A stretch of DNA of 33,604 nt, from NCBI GenBank assembly GCA_009784425.1, contig WRBR01000009.1:1-33604 (forward strand), given 5' to 3'. Below, piece after piece: positions 18,601 through 27,817 of the stretch (the stretch's first letter is position 1; every line of letters begins with the position of its first letter). The stretch comes from Coriobacteriia bacterium (GTDB lineage Bacteria; Actinomycetota; Coriobacteriia; Coriobacteriales; UBA8131). A program made the translations under genes and the position numbers. The notes under the pieces were generated by a model. It made no database searches, was not told where the DNA came from, and saw only the letters and a program-made list of their open reading frames with translations.

Positions 18601-19351
18601 TGGCCGGCTCGCCCGGACGCAGGCGCTTGTAAATCTCTATGAGGGCATCCTCGCGATTATCGGTGCCGTCTTTTTCAAGGGTACGGCGCACCAGATCGCT
18701 GTCGCCCAGAAGCTCCATGACTTCTTCATTGCTGCGGGCAATGCCCAAAGCCTTGAGCAGTAGCGTGGCCGGTTGCTTACGCTTGCGGTCAACCTTAACG
18801 CTCAGAAAATCCCTGCGGTCGGTCTCAAACTCCAACCAGGCGCCGCGCGAGGGGATGACCTTGCAGTTATAAAGCAGCTTATCACTGGTTTTATCTTGTT
18901 CGGAGCTAAAGTACACGCCGGGACTTCTCACCAGCTGACTTACCACGATGCGCTCGGTTCCATTGATGATAAAAGTCCCCCGCTTGGTCATAAGCGGAAA
19001 ATCGCCCATGAAAACCAGCTGCTCTTTTATCTCGCCGGTGTCCTTGTTGGTGAACTTGACGTTTACCAACAGTGAAGACTGGTAGGAGATGTCCTTCTTC
19101 TTGCACTCATCCTCGGAATGCTTTGGCTCACCAAACTCGTGCTCGCCAAATTCCGCAATGAGATTCTTTCCTGGATTCTCAATTGGTGAGATGTCGCGAA
19201 AAGCCTCCGCAAGTCCCTCAGTGACAAACCAGTCAAACGAACCAGTCTGAATTGATATCAGATTGGGTACGTCCATCACTTCGGGGATTTTTGCGAAATT
19301 TTTGCGCTCTCGGTACAATGTTGCAGGAGTGGAAACTTTGCCCTTTGCCAA
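15644..19351 (-). CDS. rpoB: DNA-directed RNA polymerase subunit beta
   Basis: [71 protein letters not shown]. Start placed at TTG of (M)[18 protein letters not shown], preceded by AGGAGGAA; the ORF track extends further upstream through non-homologous sequence. Confidence 0.96.
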   Translation of the reverse strand: MAKGKVSTPATLYRERKNFAKIPEVMDVPNLISIQTGSFDWFVTEGLAEAFRDISPIENPGKNLIAEFGEHEFGEPKHSEDECKKKDISYQSSLLVNVKFTNKDTGEIKEQLVFMGDFPLMTKRGTFIINGTERIVVSQLVRSPGVYFSSEQDKTSDKLLYNCKVIPSRGAWLEFETDRRDFLSVKVDRKRKQPATLLLKALGIARSNEEVMELLGDSDLVRRTLEKDGTDNREDALIEIYKRLRPGEPANVDSAATLLEGLFFNPQRYDLARVGRYKIDKKLGLTYTPAEDGYTCVVAEDMGKHHERGTQNYSEAGPSILTKEDVVQTMRYITELANSNPNCQLDDIDHFGNRRIKTVGELIQNQFRIGLSRMERVVRERMSTMEVSEITPTSLINIRPIVAAIKEFFGSSQLSQFMDQTNPATGITHKRRLSALGPGGLSRERAGFEVRDVHPSHYGRMCPIETPEGPNIGLIGSLATYARVNSYGFIEAPYRRVIDGKVTDDIDYLTADEEENFIIAQANETFDQESREFGTRNEKGKFVKAEKVLCRMRDARGSFGEPEEVVPKRVQYMDVSPRQMVSVATALIPFLEHDDANRALMGSNMQRQAVPLLRPDAPLVGTGMEHRCAVDSGEIVLAEEPGVVEYVQTNRVTVRGKNGLRDYALPKFQRSNQSGCLNHKPLVRVGQKIEAGEVLADGPATHFGELSLGQNLLVAYMPWEGFNYEDAIILSERLVTEDLLTSIHISEYEIDARDTKLGPEEITREIPNISDDMLGNLDSNGIIRIGAEVFPGDVLVGKVTPKGETELTAEERLLRAIFGEKARDVRDTSLKVPHGSGGRIIDIQTFSRDMGDELSPGVNELVRVYVAQKRKVQQGDKLAGRHGNKGVISAILPIEDMPFLADGSPIDIILNPLGVPSRMNVGQLLETHLGWAAQFGWSDDDSSNEPVPGPIHVASPVFDGASEEQISNAIERANKNHKLHLHKELGDLARDEFIPQLSREGKTALFDGRTGEMFREPITVGQNYILKLSHLVDDKIHARSTGPYSLITQQPLGGKSQFGGQRFGEMEVWALYAYGASAVLEEIMTIKSDDTAGRVKAYEHIVKGENIPSPEVPESFKVLVKEMKSLCLDVELVGGQREDMLEDFELAETKTLAAAYDDILLGEPGSDEDALDLIASGLDEFTSGDISSLLGFDTEGESLIGALGTDDNLAANLGFGTEGEDVPGITLDDTEGEGE

Positions 19352-19496
19352 GGTGGGTTCCTCCTTAGGAAGTAGAGAGAGGCCGTAAAAAGTCGTACCC
19401 TCAAATGTTACTATGAAACGACAGAAAAACAAGACTTGTTTTTTTGATTTGAGCAATTCTAGGTAACAAATCGGCAACAGTGAGGAAGGTGGCGCT

Positions 19497-20555
19497 GTGA
19501 GCGAACTGGAACGCATCAAGTTATCGCAGCTTTCTAACAAGGGTGGTTGAGCGGCCAAGTGGGGTCCGGAGGATCTCTCGGCAGTCTTATCTTCCTTTAC
19601 AAAGCAGTCTGACCCACGCCTGCTGGTTGGGTTTGAGAAAAACGATGACGCCGCGGTGTACGCGGTGAATGACGAGCTTGCCGTGGTGATGACCACAGAC
19701 TTCTTTACGCCCGTTGTTGATGACCCCTATGACTTTGGCCGTATAGCTGCTGCCAATGCCCTCGGCGATATCTTTGCTATGGGGGCGCGGCCTTTGATGG
19801 CGCTCAACCTGCTCGCTATTAGCCCCTGCCTGGGATTGGACATTGCCAAGGACATCCTTAGGGGTGGCGCTGATGCCGTGGCCGAAGCCGGAGCCCTCGT
19901 TGCCGGAGGTCACACTCTAGATGATGAGGTTCCCAAATATGGACTCTCTGTTTTGGGCACCGCGCACCCTCATGAGATAATCTGCAACCAGGGTGCCTTG
20001 CCGGGTGACCTACTCTATCTCACCAAGCCCCTTGGCACCGGGATAATGCTTTCTGCTGTGAAGTCTGGGCGCGAGACCCTTGAGAGCATCAGCGCGGTTA
20101 TCGATTCAATGAAGGAGCTGAATGACCTCGCCTCCCAAGCGATGATTGCCGCGGAGGCCCATGCGGCAACTGACGTCACCGGCTATGGCCTTGCCGGACA
20201 TCTGCATGAAATGCTGGCGGCAAGCGGCTGCTCGGCACTATTGGAGTGGACTCAGATCCCTCTCTTTAATAGTGTTGTTGAGTATTCAGAAGGGCGCGGC
20301 AGTTCAAACCTAAGCTCCCCTCTTGCAAGCCATGCCTTACAGTTTGTTGAACAGGGTAGGCTCGATGATATCGACTTCTCCACATGCATGGGGGTGCTGT
20401 GTGACCCCCAAACCAGCGGCGGCCTACTCATAGCCCTGGCTCCCGGCATGCAAGACTTCTTTGAAAAGGTCTACCTCTCACTCACCGGCAAGCAAGCAGC
20501 CTGCATCGGAACCGTCACCCCCGAAAGCCCCGGCACAATCCGCTTCTCCAAGTAA
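19497..20555 (+). CDS. selD: Selenide, water dikinase; predicted selenoprotein with in-frame TGA (Sec) at 19548-19550
   Basis: GTG start with [119 protein letters not shown]. Frame continuous with the 19656 ORF; GG(U/C)xxK is the SelD active-site motif. Confidence 0.93.
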
Positions 20556-20574
20556 TGACTGTGACACAAGTTGG

Positions 20575-20688
20575 GGAGTTCCTGCCGCGTTTGCACGCAA
20601 AAAGACGACTTTTTAGTAGTTTTTGCTCAATTTCTGCCATTTTTTAGCCAAAAATCGTCTTTTTGCGTGCAAACGCGGCAGGAACTCC
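20575..20688. repeat. Long hairpin: 34-bp perfect inverted repeat (GGAGTTCCTGCCGCGTTTGCACGCAAAAAGACGA) with ~46-nt AT-rich loop, between convergent selD and hycI
   Basis: Arms at 20575-20608 and 20655-20688. Confidence 0.92.
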
Positions 20689-20702
20689 TCGGTTTGTGCC
20701 AA

Positions 20703-21173
20703 TCAGGTCGGCAACAAGGGTGAGATTTCTTCTTTTGGATCCTTGCCGGATTTGAGGGTGCTGTAGATGAGGTGCACTGCCTCGAAGACTTTTTCGTGGA
20801 GAGGGCCAAAGAATTCTGTGTGCGATGGCTGAATGCCTACAAAAACAACCTCCTTGCAGCAGGCTTTGAGCTCGCTTAGGAGATAGGTGAGGGGGAGCGA
20901 GTGGGTGGTGATGAGAAAATCGGTGTACACGTCTTCTTCTTGCAGGATACGTATCTCGCCGGGCTCTAGTCCCATGTCTGCGGCATCCACCAGGAGAAGC
21001 AAATCAGGAGCTTTTCTGCGAATCACCGAAAGTTCGTCTTCAGGCGACTGCCCCCCGTCGATGACCTCCCATCCCTCAACGGGATTATCGGTCAGCATTT
21101 TAGCGAGCAACGGCCCGGCCGCATCATCACCTCTGAGCACGCTGCCTACGGTGAGTACCAAAGAGCCGCTCAT
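20703..21173 (-). CDS. hycI: Hydrogenase maturation endopeptidase (HycI family)
   Basis: VLTVGSVLRGDDAAGPLLAKML, LLLVDAADMGLEPGEIRI, THSLPLTYLLSEL, VVFVGIQPSHTEFFGPLHEKV. Confidence 0.88.
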   Translation of the reverse strand: MSGSLVLTVGSVLRGDDAAGPLLAKMLTDNPVEGWEVIDGGQSPEDELSVIRRKAPDLLLLVDAADMGLEPGEIRILQEEDVYTDFLITTHSLPLTYLLSELKACCKEVVFVGIQPSHTEFFGPLHEKVFEAVHLIYSTLKSGKDPKEEISPLLPT

Positions 21174-21613
21174 GCTTCAACCAGCCTCCCCATCAGGTAC
21201 ACCACCGGTGAGCTCTGAATGGTATGCAGGGACTCGGTCAGAGCCAGGGAAAAATCCTGTGCTTCTCTGCTGGTCTCAAGAGCTAAAAGCGGCTCTCTTA
21301 TTTCATCGAGCAGAAAGGCCGCGTGATTCTTATCAACCTGGATCTCTCCGTGTCGGAGGATGCCTTCGAGCTTGTAGCGGGCCTTGCTGTCCTCAGGCAA
21401 CAACTCAATCACCTCGAGATACACGCTGAGGGGGCATCTAAATTTTTCGCTGAAGCAGTCGATAACTCCCGTATGATGACCGATTGCCAGGGAGTAGTAC
21501 ATCACCTCTGCGGTTTCATCAGGAATCTCGCGCTCGTTGTCAACGAACTTGGTGCTCAGCTGATAAAAGACCACAAAGCTTTCTTTACTGTTATAGGGCT
21601 CTCGTTCAGTCAT
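21170..21613 (-). CDS. hycH: Formate hydrogenlyase maturation protein HycH
   Basis: FYQLSTKFVDNEREIPDETAEVMYYSLAIGHHTGVIDCFSEKFRCPLSVYLEVI ... EGILRHGEIQVDKNHAAFL resembles E. coli HycH (YYSLAIGHHLGVIDC, GEIxIDxNH); 4-nt overlap with hycI. Confidence 0.88.
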   Translation of the reverse strand: MTEREPYNSKESFVVFYQLSTKFVDNEREIPDETAEVMYYSLAIGHHTGVIDCFSEKFRCPLSVYLEVIELLPEDSKARYKLEGILRHGEIQVDKNHAAFLLDEIREPLLALETSREAQDFSLALTESLHTIQSSPVVYLMGRLVEA

Positions 21614-22033
21614 ACATCATACCCATTAGCTTTTGGTTACCGGCTCACCAGAAGGTAAGCCAACAGTTATATTACCACTTGCCAACAGCGCCTGGCGCGC
21701 ACTGAGCAAATATGGCCAGCGAGCTGCTCTAAAACGGTTTTTTGATAACTATCAAGTTACCTACAGACAGCCTTTGTGTATTTGAACTCCCAAAAAAATG
21801 GTGCTACTATCGGCTGAAGATGCGTCTTGCATTGTGTACTGGGAAATCTTTGGCAGAGAAAAAAGGAACGAATTAAATATTTTTTCAGATTCTTGTATGA
21901 CAAACACAGAATTGCTGGGTCTTAGTTATTGAGCGCATTTTTTGCACTCAGCAGGAAAGTCTCTGTGAGACAAGGGAAGACTGGTCTTTTCCCCCTTTAG
22001 TGGTTTGTCATCAATACAAGGCGGACACATCTG

Positions 22034-22282
22034 ATGAGTAATCTCTTGACTCATGGAAAAGCTTATTTGGGGGGCGGTGAGCAGGAGGTGAAGTGCAGGA
22101 CAAAGGCGCCGTTTAAAACGCGCGCAAACAAACCTGCTCTCACGCAGATTCTTGAGCAAGCAGAGCAAGAACGGGTAACTGAGGAGCAGTTAAGAAGAAT
22201 ACTGGGGCCAGTGTTCAAAAGGATCAACGAGGGCCGGTTCGACGGGACGGACCGCCCGGGACAGAAAAAGTGGGTAGAATAG
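22034..22282 (+). CDS. Small hypothetical protein upstream of the sigma factor gene
   Basis: 82-aa ORF, charged helix-rich; no recognised family. Confidence 0.4.
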   Translation: MSNLLTHGKAYLGGGEQEVKCRTKAPFKTRANKPALTQILEQAEQERVTEEQLRRILGPVFKRINEGRFDGTDRPGQKKWVE

Positions 22283-22301
22283 AAGGGTCTGGCATTGGGG
22301 T

Positions 22302-23543
22302 ATGAACAATCTGGTAGGCAGTGAAGCGTGGGTGAGCGCTCCCTTAGAAGCGCACAAAGAAAAAGGGATACCTGAAAAGCTTATTCGCAAAGCGAGCCGT
22401 GGCAATAGGGCTGCTTTGAGAGAACTCTGCGAGGCCATAGCCCGGCATGTCACCTTTCGCGTTATGCGCAAAATCAAAAGCCCGGCCGATGTTGAAGATG
22501 TGGCACAAGAAGTTCTCTTCAGAGTGTGCGAGGGCATCAGAAACCTGAGAGACCCCCGAGCCTTTGGAGGCTGGCTCAACACCATCATTAATAACGAAAC
22601 CAATCGTTATTTCACCCAAAATAAAAAACACGGCGTTGTCATCAGCATGGACCAGTACCTCGACAGCATTGTTCTTGAAGATGACAACGACTTTTTAGCT
22701 CATGACTACGTTATTAAAGAAGAAGAGAGAAAAGCTGTCATAGCCGTCATCGACACTCTGCCCGAAAGGCAGCTTGAGGCGGTCATTCTCTATTACTACG
22801 AAGGCATGAGCGTTACCGAAACCGCCCGGGCTATGGGGGTCACCAAGCAGGTGATATCCATACACTTGGCACGGGCAAAAGAAAAGATACGTAACGTACT
22901 TCACAAAGAATCAGAGGGCTTGGAAAAAACCGGCACCAGCAGCTTTGCCGTTTTGGGAATAGGCGGCATGATTTCTCAATCTCTCTTTGAAGAGGCTGCC
23001 CTCATGCCAATGCTCAGCAAGGCTGCAATAGACTCAGCGGTTGTTGCCGGCCTGGTCAAAGCCGAGATTGCTATGGCGGCAGCAGGAACCGTGGCAACCA
23101 AGAGTCTGGCCAAGTGGCTCGTAAGTGTAGTGGCCGGCATGGCAGTGGTGGTAGCGCTTGTCTCATTTTTTGACACTGACGCTGTGGTGGCAGACAACAA
23201 AACTGCCTCCGTTGCTGTTGCCGCAAGCACTATTGATACGCAAGGGGACATCGTCTTTTCTGAAGGAGAGACTGAACTCAATACCGTGAATCCCAATTAC
23301 GCATCGGCATGGGCCACCAATGACAGAGGAGAGCTTATCGCTCTTTCTTGGTGGATAACGCCGGGAGACGAGGAAGAAGCGGTTCTTTACATCGGAGAAG
23401 GGGCAAGTGTAGGCGATGCGCTTTTGACCATGAAAGAAAGCGGGAGGCTTGGCGCCTTTACGCTCTGGTTTTTGATGGAAGACAGCGCAGGTGCTACCTA
23501 CACCATGCAAAGACAGTTCACGATTCAAGTTGAGGGCATATAA
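22302..23543 (+). CDS. Sigma-70-family (ECF-like) RNA polymerase sigma factor fused to a transmembrane segment and extracytoplasmic domain
   Basis: Region 2: PADVEDVAQEVLFRVCEGIRNLRDPRAFGGWLNTIINNETNRYF; region 4: IDTLPERQLEAVILYYYEGMSVTETARAMGVTKQVISIHLARAKEKIRNVL; then TM helix LAKWLVSVVAGMAVVVALVSFF and ~120-aa C-terminal domain. Confidence 0.9.
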   Translation: MNNLVGSEAWVSAPLEAHKEKGIPEKLIRKASRGNRAALRELCEAIARHVTFRVMRKIKSPADVEDVAQEVLFRVCEGIRNLRDPRAFGGWLNTIINNETNRYFTQNKKHGVVISMDQYLDSIVLEDDNDFLAHDYVIKEEERKAVIAVIDTLPERQLEAVILYYYEGMSVTETARAMGVTKQVISIHLARAKEKIRNVLHKESEGLEKTGTSSFAVLGIGGMISQSLFEEAALMPMLSKAAIDSAVVAGLVKAEIAMAAAGTVATKSLAKWLVSVVAGMAVVVALVSFFDTDAVVADNKTASVAVAASTIDTQGDIVFSEGETELNTVNPNYASAWATNDRGELIALSWWITPGDEEEAVLYIGEGASVGDALLTMKESGRLGAFTLWFLMEDSAGATYTMQRQFTIQVEGI

Positions 23544-23563
23544 GTTAAGGAGATATGTGGGAC

Positions 23564-26500
23564 ATGAGACACTCTAGAGCACAATTCAAAGACGGAGATT
23601 CAAAGCTCAAGAAAACCGTAAGCATTCTGCTGGTGTTGCTTCTGGCGGCAACACTCATCATCGTACCGGCAGGAGGCCTGGAGCTTGGTGGCAATCAGCA
23701 AACCGTCGAAACAGGAGATGAGGATGCATCCTCTGCTCTTGATGCCAGGGAATCTGAAGAGGCAGATGGGCTAGATGAGAACGGCGCTGCACTCTTGGCC
23801 GCAGAAGAATCTCCTGTTTCTCCTGAAGGCGCCGTAGAGGGAGACTCCAACATGCTCCTTGCCATGAATGACCTCACGGCCCTGGCTGACTCCGGCAGCA
23901 TCAGCGGCTTTTTATGGGTTGATGGCAACGGCATGGCCCCCACCGACTGGAACGGTCTCTTTGACGCGGGCGAGTGGGCTCTTGGCAACTTTGCCGTGTA
24001 TCTGTATGACGCAGATGCCCTTGCCGGGCCTGTCACCAACCACACCACGCCCATAGCCCAAACCACTACCAGTGTAAACGGCACCTACGTATTTGAGGGC
24101 CTTGCTGCGGGTAACTATATAGTAGGGCTCGTCAGCGGCTTTGTGGACGGCGTGGAGTTTTTGCTGCCCTTTAACTTCACCAATCAAAACAAATTTGAAA
24201 TCAACTGGGATGCCATTGACTGGGATACCTGGGATGATGACCGTGATCAGCTCATGGCTTTAACCGAGGTCATCACTCTTGGAGAAAACGAGTCAGCAGT
24301 AAACATTGATGCCGCCATGCGTTTGCCTATGGGTATTCAGGCAACGGGAATACTCGAAGATCTCTGGAACAGTGCCGTAGGTACCAACCATCGCATAGAC
24401 GACACTGATTGGCGCGTGGTAAGAAAGCAGACAATCTCAGGTGGCAACTACGTAATGCTACTCAGGCTGAATTCTATTAGTACGGGCAATCACTTTAACA
24501 CAGAAAATAGCAGCGAGTACGACGGCTCGCTTCTTCAAGGCCGTATAACCAGTCACTATGCCGGCACGAGTTACCCCACCATAAAAGCAATTGCCGTGCA
24601 GCCCAATCTGGGAAGTCATACCGATGTTAATTTTCTTACCCAACCTACAAATACCCCGGCCGGTACTCAAACCAGGGACATCATGTTTGCCCTGAGCTAT
24701 CGAGATATCAAAACTCTGATTCCTGGTGGTGAAGGCATTCGTGCTCCGCTTCCTACTGTTTATAGGCAAGGCGTTAACGCTTTTGAACGATATTATCTGC
24801 GCACGTCTGTTAATGCGTCAACACTCTGGGGAGTCAGCTTTATTTCTGATTCCCTGGACGGTGGAATCTCACCTTTTTCCACCCGGATTAGTGACATTGC
24901 AGCCATATGGGTAGGCACTTCTTTAACGAGGCAGGTTACCGTTCATTATGTGGATGCAAGCGGAACAACTCTACGCCCGCCAGACACCCGCACGGTTACC
25001 TTTGGCAACGACTTTACCGTTCAAAACTCAGACATCCCCACCATTGCCAATTACAACTTTAGCGATCGCTGGAGAACCACTCCCACCGGCGCGCTGCTGA
25101 ATCCCCCCATAAGGCTCACCAATGTAACCACCAATTCAAATATCTATCTGGTGTATAACGAGATTCCAAAGGAGCGTTACTGGGTATATAAGGACACCAA
25201 TCTGAACAACCTTCTCAGCACCTGGCACTGGCTGGCCGATGCGGTCAATGCCTGCGGAACTGATGGTGGCTACACCATCTACGCAACAGAAAACGATACT
25301 GACATGTCCGACACCCCCGGCACTGATCCCAAGGGTCCCATCAACCCTCTCTATAAAAATCTAGCCGTGACTATTCCCTCTAATAAGACCATCACACTCA
25401 CCTCTCATTCGAGCGCTGTAACGCCCTTTGTCATCACGCAACGAAGCGTTAACGCCAGACACCTCTCAGTCTTCGGCTCCCTCACGATGAGAAACATCGT
25501 CTTGGACGGCATCACTACGGGCGGCGGCTTGCAGGTAGGTGATCGCCAGTTTGGCTTGACTGGTTCGTTTGTCATGGACAATGGTGCCGTTGTGCGCAAT
25601 TGCAACAGCACCGGCAATGGCGGGGGCGTGTTCATCAGCCAAGGCAGCATGATCATGAACAGCGGCAGAATCATCGATAACAGATCAGGCGGCGTTATGG
25701 GAGGCGGCGGTGTCTGCATCAACGCTGGCACCTTCACCATGAACAACGGCGAAATCAGTGGCAACAGGGCTAACAGCCAAGGTGGCGGTATATACGTTGC
25801 CACACAAGACGGATCCACCACTGACTTCTTCAGGATGAACGGCGGCTCCATCATCAACAACACGGCAAGCAACACCGGTGGTGGCGTACAGGTTGCTCCC
25901 TATGCCACCTTTGAGATGACCGCCGGTTTGATTGATAACAATACTGCCACCCTCACAGGCGGCGGAGTGGCTCTGTCATACGCCCGCTTTACCATGAGTG
26001 GCGGAACTATCAGCAATAACACCACCAGCAGCTTTGGCGGTGGTGGTATATGGGTTGACTCTAACAGCACTTTGATAGTGACTGCCGGGCAGATCCGTAG
26101 CAACAAGGCGCCCAGCGGTGGCGGTGGCGGTATCTTCACCTCAAATTATGGAAATATCAGGATTGCTCCAGGAGTGATTTTCTCTGGCAACACCGCATCA
26201 AGCGCCGTTGATATTGGCATGAACGCCACGGAATACGTGGCGGTGTTCCAAACGGACTTGAGCCCCAACGGCATCTACAGTCCCTGGGCACCGGGCGGCT
26301 ACAGCAACTGCATAAGCTTTGTTGCCGCCCACCCGGTTAACAACTACGACATCAACGTGATTACTTTTCCTGTCACCGTGAGATATGTGGATGTGAATGG
26401 TGCTTCCATACCCGGCAGGCCGGAGACAACGACCCAGGTCCACTATGGAAGGACCTTCTCGCAAAATCCCATAACGCCGATACCCGGCTATAAAACAGAG

Positions 26501-27139
26501 GGCTACTTTGTTGGCACTACCTTCAACCCGCCAACTCATGTGTATACCCCGGCCACCAGCTATACCAGTCCAATCATCAAGGGCAACCACACCGTATACT
26601 TTGTGTACCGAGAGATAACCTATACCACCCTCACCGTATCCAAAGAAGTTGCTGGTAATTACGGCGAGAGACTAAAGCTCTGGACCTTTACCGCGTACTT
26701 TGAGGATGAGGATGGCACACCGTTTACCGCCCCCTATCCGTTTACCATCACACACAGAGACGGCACCACGAGTGTTGGCACTAAAACTCCCAATGCAACC
26801 GATGGCAGCATCAGCTTTGATCTTAAGCATGGTGATGTAATCAGCTTGGGTGAGGTGCGCCGTGATGCAACTATCCGCATCGTGGAAACACCAGACAGTG
26901 AATACGCTGCCAGCTTTATAGACAGCCTCAGCCCCGCAACCAAGGTCAACGGCAATGACACGGGCAAGGTTCCCATGTCAGAAAACAGACGTTTTGACTT
27001 TACTAATGCCTATGACGACACCCCAGAGTCAGGCATTACTGCCGGCGGTGCTTCGGCCTTGGCCCTCTCGGCTTTGATCCTCGTAGCTACCGGAGCAATC
27101 GTAGTTTACGTGGTCAGACGCCGTAGACAAGTGTTCTAA
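23564..27139 (+). CDS. Large surface adhesin: signal peptide, SdrD-B-like domain, MucBP-like domains, glycine-rich beta-helix repeats, pilin-type beta domain, C-terminal anchor
   Basis: SGSISGFLWVDGNGM...TSVNGTYVFEGLAAGNYIVGL; TVHYVDASG / TVRYVDVNG modules; repeated NNG-IS-N-A--GGG-[IV] motifs; LTVSKEVAGNYGE...; TPESGIT + TM + RRRR. Start at MRHSRAQ favoured by AAGGAG spacing (alternative ATG at 23555). Confidence 0.87.
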   Translation: MRHSRAQFKDGDSKLKKTVSILLVLLLAATLIIVPAGGLELGGNQQTVETGDEDASSALDARESEEADGLDENGAALLAAEESPVSPEGAVEGDSNMLLAMNDLTALADSGSISGFLWVDGNGMAPTDWNGLFDAGEWALGNFAVYLYDADALAGPVTNHTTPIAQTTTSVNGTYVFEGLAAGNYIVGLVSGFVDGVEFLLPFNFTNQNKFEINWDAIDWDTWDDDRDQLMALTEVITLGENESAVNIDAAMRLPMGIQATGILEDLWNSAVGTNHRIDDTDWRVVRKQTISGGNYVMLLRLNSISTGNHFNTENSSEYDGSLLQGRITSHYAGTSYPTIKAIAVQPNLGSHTDVNFLTQPTNTPAGTQTRDIMFALSYRDIKTLIPGGEGIRAPLPTVYRQGVNAFERYYLRTSVNASTLWGVSFISDSLDGGISPFSTRISDIAAIWVGTSLTRQVTVHYVDASGTTLRPPDTRTVTFGNDFTVQNSDIPTIANYNFSDRWRTTPTGALLNPPIRLTNVTTNSNIYLVYNEIPKERYWVYKDTNLNNLLSTWHWLADAVNACGTDGGYTIYATENDTDMSDTPGTDPKGPINPLYKNLAVTIPSNKTITLTSHSSAVTPFVITQRSVNARHLSVFGSLTMRNIVLDGITTGGGLQVGDRQFGLTGSFVMDNGAVVRNCNSTGNGGGVFISQGSMIMNSGRIIDNRSGGVMGGGGVCINAGTFTMNNGEISGNRANSQGGGIYVATQDGSTTDFFRMNGGSIINNTASNTGGGVQVAPYATFEMTAGLIDNNTATLTGGGVALSYARFTMSGGTISNNTTSSFGGGGIWVDSNSTLIVTAGQIRSNKAPSGGGGGIFTSNYGNIRIAPGVIFSGNTASSAVDIGMNATEYVAVFQTDLSPNGIYSPWAPGGYSNCISFVAAHPVNNYDINVITFPVTVRYVDVNGASIPGRPETTTQVHYGRTFSQNPITPIPGYKTEGYFVGTTFNPPTHVYTPATSYTSPIIKGNHTVYFVYREITYTTLTVSKEVAGNYGERLKLWTFTAYFEDEDGTPFTAPYPFTITHRDGTTSVGTKTPNATDGSISFDLKHGDVISLGEVRRDATIRIVETPDSEYAASFIDSLSPATKVNGNDTGKVPMSENRRFDFTNAYDDTPESGITAGGASALALSALILVATGAIVVYVVRRRRQVF

Positions 27140-27195
27140 GTGCACAAGGGAATGGTTCTTTTGAGCACTCAACGAATATAGAACGGGGAATAGAT

Positions 27196-27816
27196 ATGAA
27201 GACGATCAGGAAAAAGGAAGAGGCAAGCCGAACTCCCAACCGGCAAAGGGGTGATCCCGAAGGGGACGACTCCACGCCACCCCTATCTCCAGGGGAGGCG
27301 CGTCCCAAGGCCAAGGTCAAGCGCAAAACGGTTTGGCACGACCTGGGAATGCTCGGAGTCAAGATTGGGGCAATCGTCTTGATTGCGGTAATGCTTTTTA
27401 GCCTTGTGTATGGATTGCATTACAACCGGGAGCCAGACATGCTCCCTGCGGTAAAAGATGGAGATCTGGTGATCTACTACCGCTGGGACAGGGACTACGT
27501 GGCAAGAGACCTGATAGTGCTGGAACACCAGGGACAAACGCAAGTAAGACGAGTGGTTGCAGTAGCAGGAGATACGGTAGATATCTCGGAGCAAGGACTG
27601 ATGATAAACGGTTCACTCCAGCAAGAACGAGAGATATTCTTCCTCACTCAACGCTACGAAGACGGTCCCAAGTTTCCCCTCACCCTGGGAGAAGGAGAGG
27701 TGTTTGTCTTAGGAGACTATCGCGAAGGTGCAACTGACAGCCGCATCTACGGACCAGTCAACGTAGAAGACACCAAAGGACAGGTAATAACCGTCCTCAG
27801 AAGAAGGAACCTTTAG
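27196..27816 (+). CDS. Signal peptidase I-like protein lacking the canonical Ser/Lys dyad (SipA-like)
   Basis: EPDMLPAVKDGDLVIYYRWDRDYVARDLIVLEHQGQTQVRRVVAVAGDTVDI ... FVLGDYREGATDSRIYGPV; canonical SM.P Ser is Asp, KRV Lys is Arg. Confidence 0.9.
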   Translation: MKTIRKKEEASRTPNRQRGDPEGDDSTPPLSPGEARPKAKVKRKTVWHDLGMLGVKIGAIVLIAVMLFSLVYGLHYNREPDMLPAVKDGDLVIYYRWDRDYVARDLIVLEHQGQTQVRRVVAVAGDTVDISEQGLMINGSLQQEREIFFLTQRYEDGPKFPLTLGEGEVFVLGDYREGATDSRIYGPVNVEDTKGQVITVLRRRNL

Positions 27817-27817
27817 G

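Noticed and set aside
17120-18763. 547-aa plus-strand ORF antisense to rpoB (and many similar shadow ORFs over rpoC, purD and the exonuclease gene)
   Set aside because: Overlaps highly conserved rpoB in antisense; composition is typical of a GC-codon shadow frame, with no family motifs.
19548-19550. TGA in selD as a nonsense mutation or pseudogene
   Set aside because: The TGA is exactly at the catalytic Sec position and the frame is intact on both sides; Sec is the simpler reading.
19352-19696. N-terminal extension of the RpoB ORF in the track
   Set aside because: A TTG start with a strong AGGAGGAA RBS precedes the conserved N-terminus at 19351; upstream residues overlap the divergent selD start.
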